Source of the DNA: Thiocapsa sp. UBA6158
Lineage (GTDB): Bacteria; Pseudomonadota; Gammaproteobacteria; Chromatiales; Chromatiaceae
Direction of reading: 5' to 3'
Assembly: GCF_002423035.1 (NCBI RefSeq)
Contig: NZ_DIUM01000069.1
Location: 1-29,669 of the forward strand
Length of the DNA: 29,669 nt
Part shown: positions 15,120-23,018 of the stretch, piece after piece
Position numbering within the stretch: position 1 is the first letter of the stretch
How the letters are laid out: each line of letters begins with the position of its first letter
Position numbers and translations under genes: made by a program
The notes under the pieces: model-generated
Seen by the model: the letters and a program-made list of their open reading frames with translations, nothing else
Database searches by the model: none
Told to the model about the DNA's origin: nothing

Positions 15120-17909
15120 TCAAGTCTCCTCGAATCCGTAGCTGAAGCCCTCATCAGCAACCCCGATCGAGACCCGCTCGATCGTCTTGCCCTCCATGGT
15201 CCGACTCAAGAATGCGCGACTGATCGCCGGCAGCACCGTATTGGTCAGGATCGCATCCACCACCCGCGCCCCGCTCTCGACCTCGGCACAGCGCTTGGCG
15301 ATCAACTCCACGACCGACTCCTCATAGGTCAGGGTTGCACGATGATTCTCGGCGATCCGCCGCACGATGCGCTCGAGCTGGAGACGGATGATCAGACCCA
15401 GGATCTCGTCGCTCAGTGGGTAATAAGGAATGGTCACGACGCGCCCCAGGAGCGCGGGCGGGAAGGTCTTCAGCAGTGGCGCCCGCAGTGCCTGCGCCAG
15501 GCCCTCGACATCAGGCAGCAGCTCAGGGTCCTTGCAGAGACTCATGATGAGATCGGTGCCCACGTTGGTGGTGAGCAGGATCACGGTATTGTGGAAATCG
15601 ATATAGCGACCCTCGGCATCCTCCATCCAGCCCTTGTCGAAGACCTGGAAGAAGATCTCGTGCACGTCGGGATGTGCCTTCTCGACCTCGTCGAGCAGCA
15701 CCACGCTATAGGGCTTGCGCCGCACCGCCTCGGTGAGCAGTCCGCCCTCGCCATAGCCGACATAGCCCGGCGGCGCGCCCTTGAGTGTGGAGACGGTATG
15801 GGCCTCCTGGAACTCGCTCATGTTGATGGTGATGATATTCTGCTCACCGCCATAGAGTGCCTCGCCTAGCGCCAGGCCGGTCTCGGTCTTACCCACGCCG
15901 GACGGGCCGGCCAGTAGGAAGACGCCGATCGGCTTATTGGGATTATCGAGCCGGGCACGCGAGGTCTGGATGCGCGCGGCGATCATCTCCAGGGCATGAC
16001 GCTGACCGATGACCCGCTTGTTGAGCGTCTCGGCCAGCTCGAGGACGGCCTGGATCTCGTTCTTGACCATGCGCCCGACCGGGATGCCGGTCCAGTCGGC
16101 GACCACCGAGGCGACCGCCTGGGCATCGACGCTCGGCAGGATCAGCGGACGCTCGCCTTGGAGGGTCTGCAGCTCTCCTTGCAGGGCGCGCAGACTGGCC
16201 AGTGCCTCGGCGCGCTCGCGCGTGTCCATCGCGGCCGGGTCGGTGCTTGGATCCGCGCCTGTGCCGCTCGCCGGCTCGGGCACGGCCGACTCGGGCGCGG
16301 CAGCGATGGCCTCGGCGGCCTGCTCCAGAGGACTCCCGGTTCCCTCGACCGGGGTCTGCTGAGCGCGCAGTCGCGCCCGCAGCTCCAGAATCTGCTGGAC
16401 CAGTGCCTTCTCGGACTCCCAGCGCGCCTTGAGCTCGGCCAAGCGTGCCTGTTCGGTGGCCAAGCGCTCGCCGGCCGAGCGCTCGCGCTCGCGGGTCTCG
16501 ACCCCCACCGCGCGCTCGCGCTCGATGATGGCCAGCTCGGTCGTCAGGCCCTCGATCCGACGTCGCGAGTCCTCGACCTCGGCGGGCTCGGCGGACTGGC
16601 TGATCGCGACCCGGGCGCAGGCGGTATCGAGCAGGCTGACCGCCTTGTCCGGGAGCTGACGCGCCGGGATATAACGATGCGACAGACGCACCGCCGCCTC
16701 CTGTCCCTCGTCGAGCAGCTGGACCCGGTGATGCTTCTCCAGGGTCGAGGCAATGCCGCGCACCATGAGGATCGCCTTCTCCTCGCTCGGCTCGTCCACC
16801 TGGACCACCTGGAAGCGACGTGTGAGCGCTGGATCCTTCTCGATATACTTCTTGTACTCGCTCCAGGTGGTGGCCGCGACCGTGCGCAGGGTGCCGCGGG
16901 CGAGCGCGGGCTTGAGCAGGTTGGCCGCGTCGCCGGTGCCCGCGGCACCACCCGCGCCGATCAGGGTGTGGGCCTCGTCGATGAAGAGGATGATCGGCTT
17001 GGGCGAGGCCTGGACCTCCTCGATCACCTGACGCAGCCGGTTCTCGAACTCGCCCTTCATGCTGGCGCCGGCCTGGAGCAGACCCACGTCCAAGGTGCGC
17101 AGGCTGACGCCCCGCAAGGGTGGCGGGACGTCACCGGCGGCGATGCGCTGGGCAAAGCCCTCGACCACCGCGGTCTTGCCGACCCCGGCCTCGCCGGTCA
17201 GGATGGGATTGTTCTGCCGGCGACGCATCAAAATGTCGATCAGCTGGCGGATCTCCTCGTCACGCCCGACGATCGGATCGAGCTCACCCTTGGCGGCGCG
17301 CTCGGTCAGGTCCACCGAGAACTGTCGCAACGCCTGTTGCTTGCCCAGCTGGGCCGGGGCCATGGCCGCGCTCGCCTCCCCCGGGGCCGCCCCAGCACCG
17401 AGTTGGAAGCCATCGCTCGCCATCATGCGCTCCTCGGGCGAGCCCGCGCAGATCTCGCCGAAACCCTCGGTCAGTGCATCGGTCTGGATCTTCTCGAACT
17501 GGCGCGAGATCCCGAGCAGGGCGTTGCGCAGACCGCGGGTCTTGAGGATGCCCACCAGCAGATAGCCGGTGCGCACCTGCGACTCGCCGAAGAGCAGACT
17601 CGCATAGGTCCAAGCACGCTCGGTCGCCTCCTCCACGTCGGCCGAGAGGTCCGAGATGGAGCGCGAGCCGCGCGGCAGACGGTCGAGCGCCTCGGTGAGA
17701 TCGCGTGCCAGACCCGCCGGGTCCAGACCGAAGCGTCGGATGATGCGATGCAGGTCCGAGTCCTGAGTCTGCAGGATCTGATTGAGCCAGTGCACCAGCT
17801 CGACATAGGGATTGCCGCGCATCTTGCAGAAGACGGTGGCGCTCTCGATCGCCTTGTAGGCGAGCGGGTTAAGCTTGCCGAACAGTGCGGCGCGGCTGAT
17901 CTCGGTCAT
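15120..17909 (-). CDS. tssH: TssH (ClpV) T6SS sheath-disassembly AAA+ ATPase
   Basis: This is a 929-residue class B Hsp100 unfoldase that strips the contracted TssBC sheath for reuse. The start at the ATG at 17909 follows AAGGGGA and overlaps the tssG stop (ATGA). Residues of about 1-160 form the N-domain (LNPLAYKAIESATVFCKMRG), typical of ClpV rather than ClpB. The first AAA+ module has Walker A GEAGVGKT (about 239-246) and Walker B ILFIDEAHTL. A coiled-coil middle domain rich in Glu and Arg follows. The second module has GPSGVGKT (about 668-675) and VVLLDEVEKAHPDV (about 736). Both nucleotide sites look intact and the length is normal for the family. Confidence 0.97.
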   Translation of the reverse strand: MTEISRAALFGKLNPLAYKAIESATVFCKMRGNPYVELVHWLNQILQTQDSDLHRIIRRFGLDPAGLARDLTEALDRLPRGSRSISDLSADVEEATERAWTYASLLFGESQVRTGYLLVGILKTRGLRNALLGISRQFEKIQTDALTEGFGEICAGSPEERMMASDGFQLGAGAAPGEASAAMAPAQLGKQQALRQFSVDLTERAAKGELDPIVGRDEEIRQLIDILMRRRQNNPILTGEAGVGKTAVVEGFAQRIAAGDVPPPLRGVSLRTLDVGLLQAGASMKGEFENRLRQVIEEVQASPKPIILFIDEAHTLIGAGGAAGTGDAANLLKPALARGTLRTVAATTWSEYKKYIEKDPALTRRFQVVQVDEPSEEKAILMVRGIASTLEKHHRVQLLDEGQEAAVRLSHRYIPARQLPDKAVSLLDTACARVAISQSAEPAEVEDSRRRIEGLTTELAIIERERAVGVETRERERSAGERLATEQARLAELKARWESEKALVQQILELRARLRAQQTPVEGTGSPLEQAAEAIAAAPESAVPEPASGTGADPSTDPAAMDTRERAEALASLRALQGELQTLQGERPLILPSVDAQAVASVVADWTGIPVGRMVKNEIQAVLELAETLNKRVIGQRHALEMIAARIQTSRARLDNPNKPIGVFLLAGPSGVGKTETGLALGEALYGGEQNIITINMSEFQEAHTVSTLKGAPPGYVGYGEGGLLTEAVRRKPYSVVLLDEVEKAHPDVHEIFFQVFDKGWMEDAEGRYIDFHNTVILLTTNVGTDLIMSLCKDPELLPDVEGLAQALRAPLLKTFPPALLGRVVTIPYYPLSDEILGLIIRLQLERIVRRIAENHRATLTYEESVVELIAKRCAEVESGARVVDAILTNTVLPAISRAFLSRTMEGKTIERVSIGVADEGFSYGFEET

Positions 17910-19123
17910 GGGATCGTCCCCTTGGCGATGCTGTTGATTGGAGGCGCGGGACTGGCCGGCCCCTGGAGGTCGGGCGTGCACACCACGGATGAGGGTCCGT
18001 CAGGTGGGGTCCAAACCGCCGCTTGGCGAAGCGGATGCTCGGATCGGGTCCGGCTCGGGTCCAGCTCGAGGTCGTCACCATCCCGTCCCAGCCGGTCACT
18101 CGCCAGCCAGGTGCTCCAGCCCAAGCGCGGGCCGCCACCCAGGCGCAGTGGCGGCACCTCGGACTCCGCCAGAACCGGATTCAGATCCCAGGCGAGCGCA
18201 TCCCCGACATGGTTGCGCACCGCCGCCTTCACCTGCTCCAGGAGCGGCTGTCCCGGCAGCAGGCTGAGATAATCGGCGAGTCTCACCGGGCCGATGCGCA
18301 CCCGAAAGCGTGACTGGTGATCCCAGACTCGCCCGCCGAGGGTCGTGGTCAGACCAAGGGCACCGGTCGCTGGACTCTCGCCCAAGCGCAAGCGACAGTC
18401 TTCCGGCAGGGTCAGCCAGCCGCCGACGAATTCTTCGATCCGGACCGGCAGTCGGAGCAGTCCGGTCAGGATGGCCCGCAGCCCATCCGGATGATGCGTC
18501 GGGCAGGCGAGATGGCCGGTGAAGTGCAGCTTGGCTAGGTCGGGCATAGCATCCCTGCCCAGAAAGGCGGGCATGCCGATGCCGCTCAGACTGCCGAGAT
18601 AGACCCCGAAACGGTCCTGCTCCGGCCGATCGAAGCTGACCGCGGGCTGCGCCTGGGCCCAGGCGCGGTAGAGCAGCCCCAGCATGCGGTGATTGAAGAG
18701 ATCCAGGAAGCGCGCGAGGCTCGGGTCATCGTGATTGCGCAGACGATCACGCGCGTATTCGGTCAGATGCAGCGGCAGCGGTCCATTGGGCCCGAGGAGG
18801 CCGAGAAAATAGACCAACAGACGCGGCGGTCGCCCGCCCACCGGGCGCTCGAGCGCGGCGAGTTCCACTGGGGCGAAGCGCAGCGACGGTCGCTGACCTA
18901 GCCGCACCGGATCCTCGGCTGGCCGCGCCGTAGCACCCATGCGTGGTCGCTCGGGCTGGTGGCAATCGAGCTGGCGCAAGGTGTGCAAAAAGCTCGCATT
19001 CCAGGGGGCTGCGGCAAGCGAGGTCAGCAGGGTCTCGAGCGCGCGGCGAGGATCCTCGTCACGGACCTTCGAGGACGACTCGGCCCTCACAGCGCCGGAC
19101 GGCGACCGATGCTCGCTGGCCAT
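17906..19123 (-). CDS. tssG: TssG T6SS baseplate protein
   Basis: This 405-residue baseplate wedge subunit works with TssE and TssF (TssK completes the complex). Family marks are FLHTLRQLDCHQPERPRMG, DPVRLGQRPSLRFAPVE, NHRMLGLLYRAWAQ and SLSGIGMPAF. It is longer than most TssG proteins (often about 330-360), owing to a Ser/Arg-rich N-terminal lead and a Pro-rich C-terminal tail of about 60 residues (HPLRQAAVWTPPDGPSS). The ATG at 19123 lies inside the end of tssF (37-base overlap), with GTGAGAG just upstream. The stop overlaps the tssH start by four bases. These overlaps point to coupled translation of tssF, tssG and tssH. Confidence 0.93.
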   Translation of the reverse strand: MASEHRSPSGAVRAESSSKVRDEDPRRALETLLTSLAAAPWNASFLHTLRQLDCHQPERPRMGATARPAEDPVRLGQRPSLRFAPVELAALERPVGGRPPRLLVYFLGLLGPNGPLPLHLTEYARDRLRNHDDPSLARFLDLFNHRMLGLLYRAWAQAQPAVSFDRPEQDRFGVYLGSLSGIGMPAFLGRDAMPDLAKLHFTGHLACPTHHPDGLRAILTGLLRLPVRIEEFVGGWLTLPEDCRLRLGESPATGALGLTTTLGGRVWDHQSRFRVRIGPVRLADYLSLLPGQPLLEQVKAAVRNHVGDALAWDLNPVLAESEVPPLRLGGGPRLGWSTWLASDRLGRDGDDLELDPSRTRSEHPLRQAAVWTPPDGPSSVVCTPDLQGPASPAPPINSIAKGTIP

Positions 19124-20979
19124 CGCATGCTCTCACCACGGCTGGTCTCGAGCCGGGTCTCGGTGAAGCTGTTCAGCGTGCAATACCGGGCAAAGAAGCG
19201 GGCGAGCACGGCCCCGAGCAGGAAGGCCCCGGTCCCTTCGAAGGCGGTCTCGTCACACCCCAGGGTGATCTCCAGGCCCCGGACATAAGCGATCGGTCGC
19301 GCACCGGGCAGTCGTCGGACGATGGGACGCGAGGCGACCCGACGCAGACCATCCAGCTGCTTGCGCTGATCGCTGTCGGTCAGGTCGCAATAGAGTGCCA
19401 AGAGGCTGCGCAAGGCCGCGGCGCCCGTGCCGCCATCGCTGTCGGCGATCGATAGATAGTTGAGCGAAAGATGGCTGATGATCCGCCATGCGGTGTCGCC
19501 CTGGGCATGGGATGGATGGGGCGGCGTCGGCCCGCCGCGCACCCGCACCGCCCGGACCGGCGCCCCGGACTCCAGGGTGAAATCGGTCTTGCCGACCCCG
19601 ACCGGCAGATGGAGCGGCAGATCACGATTGGTGCAGAGTCCGGTCACACCGAGCTGGCGCAGCTCGGCCGACCAAGGCGTCGCGCCCGTGTCGACCAGAT
19701 TGAGGAAGACTTCGCTGCCGACATAGCTGGAGCGTGGACCGCGCTGGCGTTGGCGTGAGGACAGACGTCGCGGCAGACGGTGGACACTGTAATAGGCTGG
19801 CCTTTGCCCCCCGGCGTCGAGCTGATCCGACGGCGCATAGAAGGGGTGGAATTCGCGCGCATCGGCCATGCCGGCCCCGTAACCCGTGACGGCGTCCACC
19901 CGATAGACCTCGAAATCCAGCGGACGGGTCCGGTCGGGGAGCAGATGATACTCGGGGCCCCCACCACCGAGGTGGATGCGATCGAAGCGCTTGGGGAAGA
20001 GATTGATGGCCGGCGTGCAGTGCAGCGCGAAATTCGCGGCACTCAAGGCCCGCTCCAGGACGGGCACGGCCTGACCGAGGAGCAGGATCAGATCAACCTC
20101 GCGGTGATTCAGACGACGCAGCACCGGCCCCAGACCCTCGATGGCGACGAACAGGAAACGCTGCGGAAAGGCGAAATACTCGTGGATGTTGCGATAACCC
20201 TGGAACGAAGGCGGGCTGTAGGGCAGCAGTGACTCCTCATCGTCGAAACCGAGCGGCTTGACCGCGTCTGCCGGGAGGGTCTCGATCCAGGGCACCGGGC
20301 GTGCCGTCGGCTGGACCAGGACCCCGACGAGATCGCCCAGCAGCCTGGCATGCAGCTCGAATGGCAGCTGATCCGCGCCTTGGAGGAACAGCACCAGTCT
20401 GAAACGCTCGGGATCCCCGGGGGCGAGCTGGTCGAAGCTCAGCTCGGCGGTGGTGCGCAGACGCAGCCGGATCCCGGCCTTGCTGCGCTGCAGGATCCCG
20501 AGATCGGCGCGTGCCACCGGCCCGGTATGGCTGAAATACTCGGCCTCGCTGATCTCCATCGGCCACAGTCGCACCGCGTGCGCGGTCCGATACTCGCAGG
20601 GGGTCTGGGCCTGGCGGCCGAGCGTCCCGCGCAGGACAGTCCCCCGCGGCAGATCGACACCCTCCGCCAGCGCGCCCTCGCCCAGATCGGGCTGCAGCTC
20701 GACCACCGCCATCGAGGGCGTGGGCGCCAGATAGTGCGGATAGACCATCTCCAGGAGATGCTGAGTGAAGGCCGGAAACTCGGCGTCGATCTTCAGCTGC
20801 ACCCGCGCCGCCAGGAAGGCGAAACCCTCGAGCAGACGCTCGACATAGGGGTCAGCGCACTCGAAGCTCTCCAATCCCAAGCGGGCGGCGATCTTGGGGA
20901 ATTCGCCGGCAAACTCGCTGCCCATCTCGCGCATGAAGCGCAGCTCGCGGTTGTAGTAGTCGAGCAGACGAGGATCCAT
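19087..20979 (-). CDS. tssF: TssF T6SS baseplate protein
   Basis: This 630-residue protein has the usual TssF length. It is the main wedge subunit of the T6SS baseplate, sitting around the VgrG spike with TssG and TssE. The start MDPRLLDYYNRELRFMREMG and the following EFPKIAARLGLESFECADPY are hallmark TssF sequences and fix the ATG at 20979; an upstream open extension is not conserved-looking. Further marks are FAFLAARVQLKIDAEFPAFT, LLEMVYPHYLAPTPSMAVV and a C-terminal FTETRLETSRGE. It starts 11 bases after the tssE stop. No strong ribosome site precedes it, so it may depend on translation from tssE. Confidence 0.95.
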   Translation of the reverse strand: MDPRLLDYYNRELRFMREMGSEFAGEFPKIAARLGLESFECADPYVERLLEGFAFLAARVQLKIDAEFPAFTQHLLEMVYPHYLAPTPSMAVVELQPDLGEGALAEGVDLPRGTVLRGTLGRQAQTPCEYRTAHAVRLWPMEISEAEYFSHTGPVARADLGILQRSKAGIRLRLRTTAELSFDQLAPGDPERFRLVLFLQGADQLPFELHARLLGDLVGVLVQPTARPVPWIETLPADAVKPLGFDDEESLLPYSPPSFQGYRNIHEYFAFPQRFLFVAIEGLGPVLRRLNHREVDLILLLGQAVPVLERALSAANFALHCTPAINLFPKRFDRIHLGGGGPEYHLLPDRTRPLDFEVYRVDAVTGYGAGMADAREFHPFYAPSDQLDAGGQRPAYYSVHRLPRRLSSRQRQRGPRSSYVGSEVFLNLVDTGATPWSAELRQLGVTGLCTNRDLPLHLPVGVGKTDFTLESGAPVRAVRVRGGPTPPHPSHAQGDTAWRIISHLSLNYLSIADSDGGTGAAALRSLLALYCDLTDSDQRKQLDGLRRVASRPIVRRLPGARPIAYVRGLEITLGCDETAFEGTGAFLLGAVLARFFARYCTLNSFTETRLETSRGESMRWPASIGRRPAL

Positions 20980-20990
20980 CGGGGGTGTCT

Positions 20991-21494
20991 CTAGCCGACC
21001 TGTGGACTGATCTTGACATCGCCGAGATCGAGATCGATCTCGGTCTTGAGATAGAGACGCAGCGGCGTGGGCTGCGCCCAGAGGTCGCCCTCGATCAGAA
21101 AGGTCATGGTGTTGTGGCTCATCTGGTCCTCGTTGACCTCGAGCCGAACCCTGAGTGTCTGGGGCAGGATGCGTGGCTCGAAGGCCGCGATGCACTGACG
21201 CAGCGCGCGCTCGAGGGCCGGGCCGTCGGTCCCGGACAGGGTTCGGCCTGAGAGCTCGGGCACACCATAGTTGAGCACCGAAGCGGCGACCTCGGGAACG
21301 CCATCGAGCGACTGCGCCGAGGCCAGATTGGTGGTGTTGAGCAGCCAGGCCAGATCGCGCAGCACAGTCTCGCGCAGTCGCGTCAAGGAAAACTCGCGCA
21401 TCGCCTGGGACTCGCGTCGCGTGCCTGGCTCATCATCGGTCAGACGGTCGAGCAGCGAAGGCTGCAGACGCTCGCGATGTCTCAGATCAGCCAA
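20991..21494 (-). CDS. tssE: TssE (gp25-like) T6SS baseplate protein, TTG start
   Basis: This is a 167-residue gp25-like baseplate protein that seeds sheath assembly. The start is most likely a TTG at 21494. GAGGA lies at proper spacing before it, and the first residues, (M)ADLRHRERLQPSLLDRLTDD, are the conserved beginning of TssE. The nearest downstream ATG (MREFSLTRLRE) would delete this conserved part, and the open frame upstream lies within the previous gene. Later marks are VLRDLAWLLNTTNLASAQ, SVLNYGVPELSG and an IAAFEPRILPQTLRV strand-loop. The gene overlaps the end of the tagJ-like gene by eight bases. Confidence 0.92.
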   Translation of the reverse strand: MADLRHRERLQPSLLDRLTDDEPGTRRESQAMREFSLTRLRETVLRDLAWLLNTTNLASAQSLDGVPEVAASVLNYGVPELSGRTLSGTDGPALERALRQCIAAFEPRILPQTLRVRLEVNEDQMSHNTMTFLIEGDLWAQPTPLRLYLKTEIDLDLGDVKISPQVG

Positions 21495-22329
21495 GGGTCG
21501 CGTCCTCGCGAGGCTCGGCCGCGGTCTCGTCGCCCACCGTCTCCAGCAGGATGGCACGCACATCCATCAAGGGATATTCGCCGCGATCGGTGAAGAACAT
21601 GCGCTGACCCGCTCCAGTGAAGGTGCCGTCGGGCTGCTCGATCCATTCGGTACGTTTGCTCAAGCGCAGCTCCGGGTCCATGGCGAGCGCGGAGTCCGGA
21701 TAGCGGGTCGGGATCAGACCCACGGATTCACCCCCGTTGGCCCAGGTGAAATGGGCGGGGAGCCAGACCAGGTCGCGCAAGTCCTCGGGCTTGTCGATCG
21801 CGATCGCACGAAGATGTTTAAAGGGAACCCAGTAATAGCGTCCGTTGACGATGGCCTCCAGGACCGGCCCCAGGCGTCCGTCACCGTCCATGATCCAGTC
21901 GAAGGGCGTCTCGTCGATCCGACCTGGTGTGGCCGGGGCGGACGCCAAGGCACGCTCGCGCAATGACCTCGCCTGCGCGGTCCCCTCCCCCCCTCGCGCG
22001 GCCAGACGCTGGGCCTCGATGAGGAGCGCGAGCCATTCCTCGGGCTGACCGAAGACCAGCGGCGAGCGCTGTCCGGCGAAGATCTCGGCGCGCAGCACCT
22101 CGCAGTGCAAGGCCTCGCGATAGGTCTGCACCATCGCCAGTGCACCGGCATCCAGCGCTCCGGCGACCTCGAGCTGATTGAGCGCACGCCCCCAGTGACC
22201 CATCACCGCCAAGAGCTGAAACAGAAAGATCCGATATTTGGCGTTGGCCGGCTCGCGGCGTACCAGCTCCTGGAGCTGGCGCAGTGACTCGTCCAGATCG
22301 CCTTGGTGCAAGGCATCTTCCGCGCGCAT
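21487..22329 (-). CDS. tagJ: TagJ/ImpE-family T6SS accessory protein
   Basis: This 280-residue protein is of the ImpE (SciE, TagJ) family, an accessory factor that binds the sheath protein TssB and assists ClpV in some systems. The ATG at 22329 is preceded by GGGGAGGG. The N-terminal third is helical and TPR-like (LDESLRQLQELVRREPANAK, GHWGRALNQLEVAGALD). The rest contains family-typical WIMDGDGRLGPVLEAIVNG, GRYYWVPFKHLRAIAI, DLRDLVWLPAHFTWANGG and ALAMDPELRLSKRTEW. It lies between hcp and tssE and overlaps tssE by eight bases. The gene order hcp-tagJ-tssE-tssF-tssG-tssH is common in ImpE-containing clusters. The family call is firm; the symbol follows the ImpE synonym. Confidence 0.9.
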   Translation of the reverse strand: MRAEDALHQGDLDESLRQLQELVRREPANAKYRIFLFQLLAVMGHWGRALNQLEVAGALDAGALAMVQTYREALHCEVLRAEIFAGQRSPLVFGQPEEWLALLIEAQRLAARGGEGTAQARSLRERALASAPATPGRIDETPFDWIMDGDGRLGPVLEAIVNGRYYWVPFKHLRAIAIDKPEDLRDLVWLPAHFTWANGGESVGLIPTRYPDSALAMDPELRLSKRTEWIEQPDGTFTGAGQRMFFTDRGEYPLMDVRAILLETVGDETAAEPREDATLG

Positions 22330-22419
22330 CGGCCACCCTCCCCGTTGCTCAGATGGTTCCAGTTGAACCGCGCGCGGTCCATCGCGCGCGGTCTCAGGAT
22401 CGGGCAAATGCCTCTCTGA

Positions 22420-22908
22420 TCAGACCTTCGCGTTGCCCGCGATGTCAAAACCGAACTCGATGGCGCCACCATCAGCGCTCCCATCGGGTTTCTGGGGCTG
22501 GTAGGCCGTCTTGAACTCGGCAAAATTCAGGCTCAGGTTCTCGGTGAGCCGATCCTCGCCCCCCGAGCCGCCGGTACTGACCGAGGTGACGATGACCTTT
22601 TTCATCGTGATGACCAGATACTCCAGGGGCGCGTCCCCCCCCGCCTTGCGCACCGTGAGCTTCGCCTCGTCGAATTGCTTCCCGCGCGTGCAGTAGTCGT
22701 AAATGACGGATGAGGACTTATCGATCCACTTGGTCACCGACAGGTCCTGTACCGAGACCTTGCCGCCACCACCGCCGCCACCCGTATGCATGGTGCCGGA
22801 TTGAGACATGCCCCAAGACCAGGCCAGCACATCGATCTCTTCTTTGTGCTCCTTGTCTTGCGCCTCACCCTTGACGTCGTCGAGCTTAAGAAACATGTCT
22901 TGAGCCAT
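22420..22908 (-). CDS. hcp: Hcp (TssD) T6SS inner-tube protein
   Basis: This 162-residue protein forms hexameric rings that stack into the T6SS inner tube and carry small effectors. It has the normal Hcp length. Marks are MFLKLDDVKGEAQDKEHKEE near the start, IDVLAWSWGMSQSG, a flexible poly-Gly loop (seven glycines near residue 45), VSVQDLSVTKWIDKSSS, ITMKKVIVTSVSTGGSG and NLSLNFAEFKTAYQPQ. The ATG at 22908 follows GAGGAG. A gap of 110 bases separates it from tssC. This gap holds a small hairpin and could contain an extra promoter or processing site, which would fit the usual high level of Hcp. Confidence 0.96.
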   Translation of the reverse strand: MAQDMFLKLDDVKGEAQDKEHKEEIDVLAWSWGMSQSGTMHTGGGGGGGKVSVQDLSVTKWIDKSSSVIYDYCTRGKQFDEAKLTVRKAGGDAPLEYLVITMKKVIVTSVSTGGSGGEDRLTENLSLNFAEFKTAYQPQKPDGSADGGAIEFGFDIAGNAKV

Positions 22909-22943
22909 TGGTCATCTACTCCTCGGCTTGCATGTGATGGAGC

Positions 22944-22970
22944 CGCCCATGCGTGCGAAACGGATGGGCG
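22944..22970. other. Hairpin in the tssC-hcp gap
   Basis: CGCCCAT and its complement ATGGGCG are separated by 13 bases, giving a short stem-loop in the tssC-hcp gap. It could stabilise or separate the hcp transcript. No T-run follows on the minus strand. Confidence 0.4.
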
Positions 22971-23018
22971 AGCCAAAGCCCGGCCAGTGTCGCGTCGGCG
23001 TCATTGCCGGGGTTTCAA

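Noticed and set aside
15996..18272. Long plus-strand open frame (758 codons)
   Set aside because: It is antisense to tssH and tssG, which have clear domains and motifs. Its composition is typical of a high-GC shadow.
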